Below are positions 39,426-50,629 of a DNA stretch of 64,000 bases, piece by piece. Source of the DNA: Diplosphaera chodatii (Eukaryota; Chlorophyta; Trebouxiophyceae; Prasiolales; Stichococcaceae); NCBI GenBank assembly GCA_032358165.1, contig JAALGY010000020.1:558001-622000 (forward strand), written 5' to 3'. The translations under genes were made by a program, and so were the position numbers. Numbering within the stretch: position 1 is the stretch's first letter; each line of letters begins with the position of its first letter. Under the pieces are notes generated by a model. The model had not been told where the DNA came from. It worked only from the letters and a program-made list of their open reading frames with translations, and ran no database searches.

Positions 39426-40898
39426 ATGGCAACCGAGGCGATGCCGCATCAGCAGGGTGGTAGTTCAGACTCCGTAGGCGACGCAACAACTTTTGGAGTG
39501 GTCACAGTCAGTGACAGGGCCAGTGGGGGCGTATACCAGGATCAAAGTGGACCCGCCATCCTGCAATTCCTTGCCGAGGCGGTGCACTCAGAGTGGGTCG
39601 CACGCTGCCTCTACTGGACAGGAGTGCACGACAGTACTCCTCTGCACTCGATTTTGACGTGTCACACACGAAGCCACCAGCCTGGTGAAGGCCAGCGTGC
39701 ATGCATGCATGCCGCTTGGCACGGCTGATGCAGAGAACTGACTGGCACACAATCTGGCAATTGGTGCACGGAGCCCACGCACGCTATGCTTGATCGTGTT
39801 GCGGCACTGGTGGACAGGTGGAAGGCGGAGTACAGGCTTGTGCCAGATGAGCAGGACCAGATTGAGGCCGTCCTCAGGGACCTGGTGAGCGGCAGTTGCA
39901 AAGAATGATGTCGTGACAGCCTCGTCCCCCTGCTGAAGCATCACTTGGGATGGAAGCTGCTGCGCTCATGTTGACTGCTGTGTGTGCACCCGCCGCTGCC
40001 TGCCACCCACTGACATGCACCTTTCTGCCGTGAGGCGCGCTCCTGACATGTTGATCAGGCAATCCTCAGGCGCGTGTGCATCTGCAGGTGGATACAGTGG
40101 GCTGCAGCATGGTGATCACCACAGGGGGCACTGGTCCAGCGCCGCGGGACGTCACACCAGAGGCCACAGAAGCGGTACTGTGGCGCCAAGTGTCCCAACT
40201 CTGTATGTTGATGGCCAGCACAGTGAGATCATTACTGCATACCCAGGATAGCAGTATGTCATGTGCATCAGTGCACGCTTACATGATGCAGTGTGGGATG
40301 TGGCGCAGGTGTGCAGCCGCATGATGCCGGGCTTTGGCGAGCAGATGCGTGCCATCAGCCTTAGGTGCATTGCTGCGCACCTGGCAATCTGCAGCGTCGT
40401 GCAGCGCAGCGGACAGACCCACACCATCAGCTGACATGCAGACTCCTCAAGCAGATGATAACTTGCACTTGATGTGGCATTTGACATTACTTTGGGTGTG
40501 CCGACGGCAGGCATGTGCCGACAGCCATACTCTCACGACAGACGGCAGGCATCCGTGGGAAAGCGCTCATCCTGAACCTGCCTGGCAAACCCAAGGCCAT
40601 CCGAGAAACGATAGACGAGGTACCCGCCAGGCTCCTGCGTTGAGTCTGTGCATCGACATGTGACAGCTGTGGGCATTGCTCGACGATCTGGTGCCAGGCA
40701 TGTACCAGCATACTATTTATTGCTGGCAACAATGACAAGAAAAAAGAAATGAGTCTCGCTTGGTGTATGCTGCTGCAGATCTTCAAAGCAGTGCCATACT
40801 GCGTGGACCTGATTGGTGGGCCGTACATTGAAACCAATGAGGCGGTTGTCACGGCCTTCAGACCACCTGCAGAGCTCCGCAAGGAACGGCTGCAATAG
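39426..40898 (+). CDS. Molybdopterin adenylyltransferase (MogA/Cnx1 G-domain)
   Basis: Activates molybdopterin by adenylylation before molybdate insertion, in molybdenum cofactor synthesis. The first exon begins MATEAMPHQQGGSSDSVGD and contains FGVVTVSDRASGGVYQDQSG, the hallmark N-terminus. Then come KAEYRLVPDEQDQIEAVLRD (about 39820-39885), VGCSMVITTGGTGPAPRDVT followed by PEATEAV (about 40100-40170; the GGTG loop binds molybdopterin), MMPGFGEQMRAISL (about 40323), PTAILSRQTAGIRGKALILN with LPGKPKAIRE (40500-40605), and a last exon IFKAVPYCVDLIGGPYIETN ending ELRKERLQ with TAG at 40896-40898. It is a stand-alone G-type domain; no fused MoeA-like E domain is present between the neighbours, unlike land-plant Cnx1. 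No clear transit peptide. Confidence 0.88.
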
Positions 40899-41178
40899 TT
40901 CAACTGGAAGCTTGGCTATCGTCGGAATGTGCAGCGGAGCAGGCGTGTGTTGGGGTGGTTTGAATGGTGCAACGGTAGCCTGCTGAAAGCGTGTGGCCCT
41001 TGTGCTGGATTGATTTGCTGTGTTTTATTGCGCATCATGTTGACGGTGTATACAGGAGTGGCATCTCCAGTGCTTACTTACAATCATGGGCACGCTGTAT
41101 GGTATTGATCAACAGAAGTAGTGGCGAGCCATGCGTGCAGCACTGCTGCTCATCTGTGCTACAGTCCTGTGGTACACC

Positions 41179-42863
41179 TCATGCGTCTGGTTTGATGTCT
41201 GGCGGGTCAGTTTTGCCTTCCTCGTCCTCTCCAGGCGGCTTGCTGAACTGCTGCGCAAGGTGCTCCTTGGGCTGGTACTTCCCATCAACAAACGCCTCAA
41301 AATTGTGCTCTATAAGCTGGTTCTGCACCTGGCTGGCCTCCTGCGAATCATGGGCCGACCATGTGACACCTGTACAATGCCGCTGCGCAGCGTGGGCCTG
41401 GAAACTGTACAGCCGCAAGTTGGAACGAGTCGGGTGAGACTTCTTCAGCTCACCTCTGCTGACAATACTTCAATGTTCTCCTGCGCTACGTACCTGCATG
41501 TTGACGAGGGCATTTGTCAGCAGGTGTCACATATTAGCGGCTGAGGCACCTTGTGGGCTCTCGAGCATCAATGCGCACAGCATCTCGCACCATCGTACAT
41601 GCATCATCAGCGGTGTGCAGCATGCTTGCATGCGTGACGCCAGCAGCACGCTGCTGTACAGGTGCACCGAGGCTGGCTAGCTGCCTGCCAAGGCTGACCC
41701 TTCAATAGCGCTGCGAAGGGCACTTCATATGAGCTGACAGTGAAATTGGAGAAGATCTCACGTGCTGGATGCGGCCTGGCCGCGCTGCGGCCGGTCGTTC
41801 TCGTCAACCAGCACATGGTAGAACGGCTGCTGGCGGCCCTGTGACAGGCTGTCCACACCCATGTGCTGCGCACAGAAGCAGTACAGTCGCTCAGTGGCTG
41901 GCACGCTGGCAAGGTCAATGCAGAATGCTGCCCACAGCATATAGATGAAGCGATGCCACCAAGACCGAGGCAGTTGCAACTGCAGGCAACCCACCTTTAT
42001 CCATGCCTCGGGCGCATTGCAGTGGTCATCATGCCCCACAATGACGCCCCTGTACGAATACCGCCGATGCCGGATCACCATGCCTGCGGTGGCATGGGCC
42101 ACGGCTGGTCAGCATGTTTTATTGCCTACTAATGCCAATGACAACCAAAGCATTGCAGTCGTCTCTGTACTAGCTCACAACGCCCGCATCGATTCTCATC
42201 AGCGCCTTGGGGCCTATTCTAGATGAAAATGGCCCCGGGCCACTACTCAAGCATCTATACTTAGCAACATTCTCAGGACCATTTAGACACGTTTCAATTG
42301 GCGCATCCTACCTATCTCGTAGCGGACGATGCGGGCTTCCTTGTCTAGCTCCAGCTCGACACGCCGCTGCTGTAGCTTCAGCATGTTGAGCGCATCCCGC
42401 TCTGTCGCAGCTGCTTTGTAGTCCTCTGCTGACGCCGCCTGCTGCATGGCTGCCTCCCGCTCGCGCACCTTGCCTTGCACCTGGAGCCACACAACCGCAC
42501 CTGGTGTGACCAGGGTGCCCACTGGCTGCATGCTGCAGCATACCGCTCCCCCAGGTACGCCAGCTCGACCTGACAATGACGTCGTTCAGACGCAGCTGAT
42601 TTCAGTATAACCAGTGAAAGCCACATGCCTCAGCTAGGTCATCCTTCAGGGACGCCCGACAGCTGCGCTGCCGATGCCGCTGCGGCCGCTGCTGCCGGAA
42701 CGCACGCAGCGTTGTGGAGAGCGAGGGCCTTTGTAGTAGCTGTAACCCATCTATGTTCGCCTGATTGGTGACCCGCATGCTGAGTGCCTGCCTGCTTGTA
42801 TTGAATGGGACTGCCGCGCTACGGTCCCAATTGGCAGCAAACCCAGCGATGCCAGACAGCACA
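41179..42863 (-). CDS. UVR-motif + YccV-domain protein, ClpF-like
   Basis: Minus-strand gene of about seven exons. The first supported exon (about 42640-42863) reads LSAGVVLSGIAGFAANWDRS and is Arg/Ser-rich further on (RQQRPQRHRQRSCRASLKDD), consistent with a plastid-targeted N-terminus. LAYLGERY is followed by REREAAMQQAASAEDYKAAA (UVR motif, about 42400-42470). Then MVIRHRRYSYRGVIVGHDDH (about 42000-42080), MGVDSLSQGRQQPFYHVLVD and ENDRP (about 41770-41860), YVAQENIEVL (about 41490) and IEHNFEAFVDGKYQPKEHL (about 41290) form a YccV-like domain. The stop is at 41179-41181. This UVR-then-YccV order matches plant ClpF, an adaptor for the chloroplast Clp protease. The core exon has no upstream ATG in frame, so a first exon is missing; ATGs on the minus strand at 43033 and 43037 are candidates. 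Confidence 0.75.
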
Positions 42864-42982
42864 ACACCCGCAGACAGGATGCACTCTAGACGTGGTCACC
42901 AGGCGCTCAAGGCTGCTTCACTATATCTATGGCCCTGTGCCAGGTTGCCACATCCTCTCGCTGCTGTTGCTGCCCAGAGAGC

Positions 42983-43015
42983 CAGACGGAAGCCTGGGAC
43001 GCATTCTGCGGCTGC
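42983..43015 (+). repeat. Inverted copy A of a 33-bp element upstream of CbbY copy 1
   Basis: This 33-bp stretch is the reverse complement of 45906-45938 with one mismatch. It lies about 120 nt upstream of the first CbbY ATG and may overlap the 5' end of the minus-strand ClpF-like gene. Confidence 0.8.
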
Positions 43016-43134
43016 TTCCCAGTCCCAGGCCATGCATGGCCCCAGGGACTTTGCTGATCATTGTCCATTGCATACCGTGATTTGTAGGTGTGTAAATACA
43101 CTACATCGTAAGCTGCCTATTGAAGGTATCAGGC

Positions 43135-45547
43135 ATGGCGGCAGTGGGCTTGGGTGGTCTGCTGAGCCGGCCAGACCTCAAAGCAGCCCCACTTGCAGTG
43201 CAGTGGTGAGGCTTGCATCCTTCAAAAGCTGCCCTGCACAGAAGCATAGGCAGGAAGAAGGTTTCTGACTGTTAAAATGTGAAGGTGGCTACGAATAGTA
43301 TACCTCAGAGTTAAAATGTACCCAGGCAGCCTCAGATCACGCGAATGACACACAGCTCGACAGTTGCAGGTGCTTCACATCAAGGCACAGGCCACAGCAT
43401 GCTGGGATCCACCAGCAAGGCCTCAGGTTTGTGCGCAGCGGTCGGCGCCAGGCGGTGTGCGTGCACGCCGCTGATCTGAAGGCTCTCGTCTTCGACTGTG
43501 ACGGTCAGGCATTAGCCAGCAGCTGGTGCACAACAACATCTCCTTGGCGCATGTCTCACTTGACCCTCAGCTCACGCAGAGAACCAGCTATCAAGTGTTG
43601 CAAGACCTGCTTGTGTCGGCATGCTCACGGCACGGCGGTGGATCACAGGCGTCATTTTGGAGTCTGAGGACGCGCACCGGGAGGCGTACAACGCCGCCTT
43701 CCAGCAGTTCGACATCCAGTGCCCGGAGACCGACGGCATCGTGACATGGTCCCCGGAGTACTATGACGACCTGCAGAACAAGGTCGGCGGCGGCAAGCCC
43801 AAGATGCGCCATTACTTTGGTGCGTGGAGTAGGGTTGAGGCTTGGGGTCCTACTGTCTCGTCGGATATGTGCGCTGTATAATTCCTTTACGAATGCTCCG
43901 ATGCATAGCAGAAGCGAGAAATGCAGAACGTGCTCAGCAGGACCGCAAAAGCGTGCATGAGGTGGCGGGACTGCTGAAGATGATGCCCAAGCCATGCCGT
44001 CTGGGCTGATCGGGGGTGATAACGCTGTGCCCTGCTAGCAGAGCTCGTGTTTGAAGCAGCCTTGAAACTCCTGTCTGCGTGTGCAGGGATCAATGGTTGG
44101 CCCACGTCGAACATTGCGCCCGTGGCACCGGAAACCGAGGATGAGCAGGCGGCGCTTATCGACGCACTGCAGGACTGGAAGAGTACGCACTTCCAGCAGC
44201 TCATAGGTGAGCTGCACAATCGTAGCATATGGGTTGAGCCGTGCTCCTCTCTTTAGATTGACGAGGCCAGTTCTCCGTCGAAATTGGATGATGGCTGGGA
44301 CTGGCCAAGCCATTCTCCAACTAGCTGTGGGCGCCTGCAGCTGTGTGGTGCAGTTACTTCCAACTGTCCTGTGCTCCACATCGCGAAGTGATCTGCCATG
44401 CAATAAAGGGTCGGATTACGTCATGTCAGCCGGCGGTTGTGGTGCGACACACAGGCAGCGGGAAGGTGAAGCCGCGGCCGAACGTCCTGCGGCTGATGGA
44501 CGAGGCGCGGGATGAGGGGCTGAAGGTGGCGGTGTGCTCGGCGGCCACCAAGTCGTCGTGCATCTTCGTGGTGGAGCAGATGCTGGGCCCCGAGCGCTAC
44601 AGGGTGAGTCCGACAGGCAGGACTGGACCCTGCAGAACGCAGCGCCAAGGGTGCCGAAGCTGTGTATCAGCTCACTTGCAGCTCCCTCAGCTTCGTGCCC
44701 AAGCTTGCCAGGCGCCAAAAGCTACCGAGGCTATGTACTCGAGAAACAGACACACCTCCAGCCCTGTATGCCGTGCCGTGCCGTGCCGACCCCTGAACCT
44801 GCGTATGTCGAACCATGCTTCCAACGAGCAGAGGCAGGGTCGCGGTCAGCTGCAGCATCCCCTGTGACAGCCACATGGATCACAGGTATGTCATGCCACC
44901 AGGACATCTGCATCTGTGTCCCTCTGCCGTGCAGGGGCTGGACGTCTTCATGGCAGGTGATGATGTGCCGAAGAAGAAACCGGACCCGTCCATCTACCGC
45001 ATTGGTGCCGAGCGGCTGCAGCTGGCGCCTGAGGAGTGCCTCGTCATCGAGGACAGCACAATTGGACTAAGGGTGCGAATCTGTGCATCCAGCAGACCAG
45101 CGAGACCGTCAACCGCCCCTTGTGCTTGCTCGCTAACTGTACAGCTGTCCCCACTCGCTGGACATTGGCTCCCAATACTTCGATGCTGCTACCAGTGCAT
45201 GCCAGTGCTGTACACCCTGCTGCACAGCACATGTTTTGAAGGTCGCAAACACCACTTGACGCAGGCAGCTAAAGGCGCGGGCATGCGGTGCATGATCACA
45301 TGCACCTCGTCCACGGCGAGAGAAGCTTTTGAGGGCGCTGAGCGCATATTTGGTGAGCACCCTGCATCGGGAGTAGAGGAGGGCGACACGCCCAGCACCT
45401 GCTCGCTTCGTCGTGATACGCTTTGCCAAGCACACGCCGTTCGTGGCTCACAGCTTGCATGCTGTCTGTGCAGTTGACCTTCCCGACGACCTCAGCATTG
45501 CACAGCTGCGGGAGACGCCTACCGAGGTGCAGGACGCAAGGCCATGA
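43135..45547 (+). CDS. CbbY-like HAD phosphatase, plastid type (copy 1)
   Basis: Eight-exon HAD-superfamily hydrolase matching the plant chloroplast CbbY family, which dephosphorylates the Rubisco inhibitor xylulose-1,5-bisphosphate. Start MAAVGLGGLLSRPDLKAAPL, then an Arg/Gln/His-rich transit-like exon (43372-43501) that runs into ALVFDCDG (motif I, DxD). Next: VILESEDAHREAYNAAFQQF and YDDLQNKVGGGKPKMRHYFG (43650-43820), GWPTSNIAP...DEQAALIDALQDW (44095-44205), KVKPRPNVLRLMDEARDEGL and KVAVCSAATKSS (motif II, 44462-44605), DVFMAGDDVPKKKPDPSIY and EECLVIEDSTIGL (motifs III/IV, 44936-45075), GMRCMITCTSSTAREAFEG (45280-45340), and LPDDLSIAQLRETPTEVQDA ending with TGA at 45545-45547. All HAD catalytic residues are present. 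It has the same intron positions as the next gene. Confidence 0.9.
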
Positions 45548-46043
45548 CGGCTACCTGAATGGTTTACAACGTATTTTTTGCGCTCATGGCGCCACATGAC
45601 TGTGTTGTCGTTATCAGCGAGCTACCCTCAGTACATACTGCACACTTCTGTTGTTTTCCTTCAGTGCTGCATGCTCAGGAGTTGTGATGGCGGTGGCATT
45701 TTGCCTTGCAACATGATGATATGTGTGTCTGCTGCTATCATAACGTTCTCTGCTGCACCGTATGTGGTCAATGCATCCCAGTCCCACTCTGCCAGCGCAT
45801 CACGACCTTCTTGCTGGGTGTATTCATAGATACATACACTACCCTCGCGAGCTGGAAGTGAAACGTGCCCCTTTTCGCCGGCGGACCATGACATTGGACG
45901 GGGATGCAGCCGCAGAATGCGTCCCGGGCTTCCGTCTGACTGTCAGACTCACGCATGGCCCAAAAGCTCCAGCTACCTTTGTCCGAATATTGCGTTGGTC
46001 TGCACCGATCGATGCGTCATATTTTACACTGACGATCGAGAGC
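45548..46043. other. Spacer between the two CbbY-like genes
   Basis: About 500 bases. It holds the promoter of copy 2 and, at 45906-45938, the second (inverted) copy of the 33-bp element. An open frame crosses it (TLDGDAAAECVPGFRL...), but it is probably 5' UTR or duplicated flank rather than a gene. Confidence 0.4.
45906..45938 (-). repeat. Inverted copy B of the 33-bp element upstream of CbbY copy 2
   Basis: Reverse complement of 42983-43015 with one mismatch, about 105 nt upstream of the copy 2 ATG. In one frame both copies can encode AAAECVPGFRL, copy A on the minus strand and copy B on the plus strand, and the mismatch there is synonymous. Confidence 0.8.
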
Positions 46044-48463
46044 ATGAGCGTGGCGATGACGGGCCTGGGTGGCCTGCTGAGTTGGCCGGACCTCAGAGCA
46101 GCCCCGCTTGCAAAGCAGTGGTAAGGCATGCATGCTTCATATGATCTCCTGCAAGCTGTCTTGCACGCAATCGAAGAACACAAGCAGCAGATTTTGACTT
46201 GTCAAGCCCAGATGCCCAGTTCATATGCTTAACGGTATGAGCAGCTCAAAACTTCGAGGTGTAGCCGGTCAGGCTCAGAATGATCGATCATGCTTTGGTG
46301 ACGGCCACTTCAATATTGACAGGTGCTTCACATCGAGTCACACGCCACCGCATGCCGCGGGTCGCAGGCAAGCTCCCAGGGTGGTGCGCAGCAGCCGGCG
46401 CTGTGCGGTGTGTGTGCACGCCGCCGCAGATCTGAAGGCCCTCGTCTTCGATTGCGATGGTCAGTCACTGCGTTGCACCTTTACGCATGCCCTGTTGACC
46501 TCTTTCAGCCTGACGCATCACCTTTCTTGCAGTCCCTTAGTCTACTATGCGACCGCTTGTCAGTGCATGCTGATGCCGGGCCAATCGACCGCAGGGGTCA
46601 TCCTGGAGTCGGAGGACCTGCACCAGGAAGCGTTCAATGCCGCCTTCCAGCACTTTGACGTCAGATGCCCAGACGCGGATGGCGGCGGTGTCGTCACCTG
46701 GGGCCGCCAGCTGTATGACGACCTGCAGAACCGTGTCGGCGGCGGCAAGTTTAAGATGCGCGACTACTTTGGTGAGTTTCCGATCATGTCACGGGCCGTT
46801 GAAGTGCATGACCCTCTATGATATCCACAACAACTTCCAGACGTACATGAGGACAGCATGCGCAAGCTGTCAGGATAAACATTGCAAAGTGCGGGGTTGT
46901 GGTACTTCCGTATTTTTATAGCTGAGGAAGGCCACACAAGGCTTGATGTTACTGACGAGGGTCCCATAGGCACATCTGGACGCCAGCACATTATTAAAGG
47001 TGCTGATGTCTGCAGGTAAGAATGGGTGGCCCACATCGAAGATCGCGCCCGATGCGCCGAAGACAGAGGACGAGCAGGCGGCACTGATTGACACGATCGA
47101 GGACTGGAAGACGCAACGCTACCAGGAGCTCATAGGTAGGCAGGCCTGTGGCATGCACACTACATCGCATTCTGTGCATTTGTTCTGGTGCGGCATCCAA
47201 GCAGACCCAGATGAGGAATGCCTCCATGAATACTTCGGTCATCAATGGCGGGCTTTGGCCCCATTCTGGTGCATCAAAATGGACGAACCCTGCAACCTTA
47301 GTAGCGGCATGGTGCAGTTGCTTGCACCACATTCCATACTGCCAGTCATATGCAGTGTCTGCGTCATGGTGACAGGTCTCAACATCTCGTCCACGCAGCA
47401 TATCACTCCCTTTGCACAGGCAGCGGCAAGGTCAAGCCTCGGCCAAATGTCGTCCGCCTTATGGACGAGGCGAAGGATGAGGGCCTGAAGCTCGCAGTGT
47501 GCTCAGCGGCCACCAAGTCGTCTGTCATCTTGGTGGTGGAACAACTGCTGGGCACGGACCGCTGCAAGGTGCATGGTGCAATTACTGGATACTGCAGTAC
47601 TCCCCGACTTCGGGCCAGCACAAGCTTGTGTTTTGTGAGTCAGTGGTGTATCAGCTGTAATGGCGCTGGCACGCTGCAGTGAGCTCAGCATGCAAGCGCC
47701 AAGGCATGTCGAAGACAGTGCATTGAGAGCACTGCCATCGGCCATGGCACAAGCACAACTGCCAATGACGAGTGCAGTGGTAGGGCAGACCTAGACCCGG
47801 AAGTACATGCAGCAGGTGCTGATCAGTTGCAAATCGAGCCCTTGATGGTCGGTCTGCAGCCTGTGCACTTGTGCCGTGCAGGGGCTGGACGTCTTCATGG
47901 CAGGTGACGATGTGCCAGAGAAGAAACCGGACCCGTCCATCTACGCCATTGCTGCCGAGCGGCTGCAGCTGGCGCCGGCGGAGTGCCTCGTTATCGAGGA
48001 CAGCGCCATGGGTCTGAAGGTGCGTCGCATGTCCAGCAACCTTAGAGCTGTCTGCATGCACGTGTTCCGACAACATGGCGGTACACCCTTGCTGCCATGC
48101 AATACCAAATTTTTCATGCTCCGACACTATTGATAGTGGTACATGCTGCTTGCCTCAAGCATGATGATGCATGCAAATATTGCTTATCGCAGGCAGCACT
48201 CGGGGCGGACATGCGGTGCATCATCACGTATACCTCGTCCACAGCAACAGACGCCTTCGAGGGCGCCGAGCGCATCTTTGGTATGAGCCCTGAGCTGCAG
48301 TTGCGAACACGACTGAGTGCACTACCACCACGCCCCTGGCCAGGCATGGCATTCTACTATGAAATAATGTGTGGACGCTGATTCTGCAGGTGATCTTCCA
48401 GACGACCTCAGCATTGCACAGCTGCGGGAGAAGCCTGCCGAGGTGCAGGACACAAGGGAATGA
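46044..48463 (+). CDS. CbbY-like HAD phosphatase, plastid type (copy 2)
   Basis: Tandem paralogue of the preceding gene, with matching exon order. Start MSVAMTGLGGLLSWPDLRAA; a second ATG at 46056 is equally possible. A transit-like exon leads to ALVFDCDG (about 46440). Then GVILESEDLHQEAFNAAFQH and YDDLQNRVGGGKFKMRDYFG (46598-46770), NGWPTSKIAPDAPKTEDEQA (47020-47135), KVKPRPNVVRLMDEAKDEGL and KLAVCSAATKSSVILVVEQL (47428-47550), DVFMAGDDVPEKKPDPSIYA and AECLVIEDSAMGL (47881-48020), ADMRCIITYTSSTATDAFEG (48205-48265) and LPDDLSIAQLREKPAEVQDT ending with TGA at 48461-48463. Differences from copy 1 are mostly conservative and catalytic residues are intact, so both are probably active. Copy 2 is closer to the plant consensus in the TYTSSTA segment. 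Confidence 0.9.
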
Positions 48464-49071
48464 GACCAGCTGCTTACTGCACCACAGTAACACATTTTCG
48501 GGGTCTGCTTCACCAAAGAAGCATCAGCATCGGTGAACCCTGGTGCTTCACATAGCACTTTGGCCTGTGGAACAGCAGTAGTATGGTCGTGGCTGCACAT
48601 GCTGATGGCGTCGGACAGGCATATTGCTTCCCCGGTGTGGTTACAGTGGCCGTGCATGTCCAAACGGTGTCTACTTCCATTGTTAATGCGGTACACGTCT
48701 GGGTCGCCTGTTTCACCAACACATTGGTAGCTGTGATGACTCCGGAGGTAGGGGCACAACCCTGAAATCTGAACTCTGCACAGAGTTTCGTCCCACCCTG
48801 GACTGGGCCAGAGGTTTCCATCGGGACCAGTTGCCCCTTTGCGCACACAAGTTGCTTGCGACGACTGTGACGCAGTCGGCCCCAGCGAACTTGAGACTTC
48901 TGTGCTGCAGCCAGGGCAGGCTACAGCGGTTGCCATTGCTCGGCATCGTGCTCACCTACTGCCTCACCCTTTACACCAAGACTGCTGAGCAAGGTACAGC
49001 GTCAGCCGCTCGACGCACGCTTGGCATTGAACAGGGCGTGTCACATCGGGGGAACAGGTGCTGGGGCCAGC
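48464..49071. other. Intergenic region upstream of proteasome beta-1
   Basis: About 600 bases between the CbbY copy 2 stop and the proteasome start. No exon or recognised promoter motif was seen. Confidence 0.35.
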
Positions 49072-50629
49072 ATGGCTCGCAGATTGTCCCAGCAGGAAAC
49101 CTTCGACCCCGCGACCAACTCGCAAGAGGCGGTGCAGTTGGGGGTGCGCACCCCGCCTCTTTGCCCTTACCACATGCAGCTGTCTACAAGGATGACGTGC
49201 AGGCTGAGAGTCGTTCAAGCGGCTGGCTGTATGTCATCCAGCGCATGACGTGCTGCTGGCAGCGCGCTCCCAGAGTAACGGGAGGTGCAGCAGAGCTGCA
49301 TGCCAAACCCAAGAAACGTGGACAGATGCTTACGTTGCATGCGTGTACATGATGCTGCAGACGACCATCATGGCAGCCAGCTTCCCTGGCGGCGTGGTGC
49401 TGGGTGCTGACACTCGGACGTCCACGGGGTCGTATGTTGCCAACCGCGTCACAAACAAGCTGACACAGCTGGCAGACAAGGTGCTTGGCTTGCTGCCACA
49501 TGCCTCGCTGTGCCAACCTCGGGTCACAGTGGAACACTGTGCGTGCTGCCACTTTCTTCTGGCACTATCCAAGCTGCTTGCCCTGGTATTGTCGGACTAC
49601 ATGCAGACTGGTCGACACCCTGCTGCCGCAGGTGTTCGTCTGTCGGTCAGGCTCAGCGGCAGACACGCAGGCGATCAGCGCCTACGTGGAGCACTACATA
49701 GAGCAGCATGAGATGGAGCTGGGGAGGGAAGTGGCTGTCAAGACGGCCGCCAACCTGGCGATGCAGCTTGTGTACAACAACAAGGTGGCTGGCAGCATTG
49801 CACGTTCCTTTGGTGTTGCGAGAGCCCTGCTATGCGAGAACTGCAATCAGGATGTGTGAGCCCGATTTGCAATCTGGCGAGCTTGGCAGTTGACAAGTGA
49901 GACGATTCAAAGCAAGGCTGCAGCACTGAGATATTCGTCTGCTGTTGGTGCGCAGAACATGCTGCAAGCGGGCATGATCATCGCGGGGTGGGACCCCAAC
50001 GAGGGTGGCGCCGTGTACGCGCTGCCGCTGGGCGGAACACTGCTCAAAGTGCCGTTCTCAATAGGTCGGCAGGGCTGGAGAGTCACCTGCAGCAATGCGT
50101 CACCTTGTTGCAACCTTCCAGCTGCCAGACTGTAGGCTTCTGGCAGCTGCGCAGCCATACAAATGCACTTTACTGGCAGATCGTGTGTGCCATATTGATG
50201 TTGCCTTAATTGACACAGGCGGCAGTGGCTCAGCATACATCTACGGCTTTTGCGACCGCAACTGGCGGCCAGACTTCAGCGAGCAGGTGCGGCTGCTTGG
50301 ACTTTGCTGGCCTGACAACTATACTTGCTGCCTCACTGGGCACCACTGGGCACTACCGCCCAGCTTTCACGTTCTGTGCTCTCTAGCGAGCAAAACACCC
50401 AGTTTACGGGTTTACGTCAGTTTTTCCCACGTATCGCCTGCAGGAGTGCCGGGACTATGTCGTCAAGGCAGTCACGCTGGCGATCGGGCGCGACGGCTCG
50501 TCAGGCGGTTGCGTGCGCACAGTGGTGGTGACACAGGATGGCATCAAGCGTGACTTCGTGCCCAACACGCAGCTGCAGCTGCCTGGGGAGGCGGCCAGGC
50601 CGCCGCAGCCAGTCGCCGTCACAGCCTGA
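49072..50629 (+). CDS. PBA1: 20S proteasome subunit beta-1 (caspase-like active site)
   Basis: N-terminal-nucleophile peptidase of the 20S core, cleaving after acidic residues. The propeptide exon begins [20 protein letters not shown] (ATG at 49072) and ends QLG. After the intron the mature enzyme begins [20 protein letters not shown] and [20 protein letters not shown], giving catalytic Thr1, Asp17 and Lys33 by family numbering. Then [20 protein letters not shown] and [20 protein letters not shown] (49632-49745), [20 protein letters not shown] and [17 protein letters not shown] (49955-50065), [20 protein letters not shown] (50222-50282), and [20 protein letters not shown] with [12 protein letters not shown] (50443-50550). 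TGA is at 50627-50629 after a short Pro/Ala tail. Full length, with every active-site feature visible; identification is very secure. Confidence 0.95.

Noticed and set aside
45762..46124. 120-codon plus-strand open frame running into the CbbY copy 2 start
   Set aside because: The downstream part is exon 1 of copy 2; the upstream part has no counterpart before copy 1 except the inverted 33-bp element, so it was not called as a separate gene.
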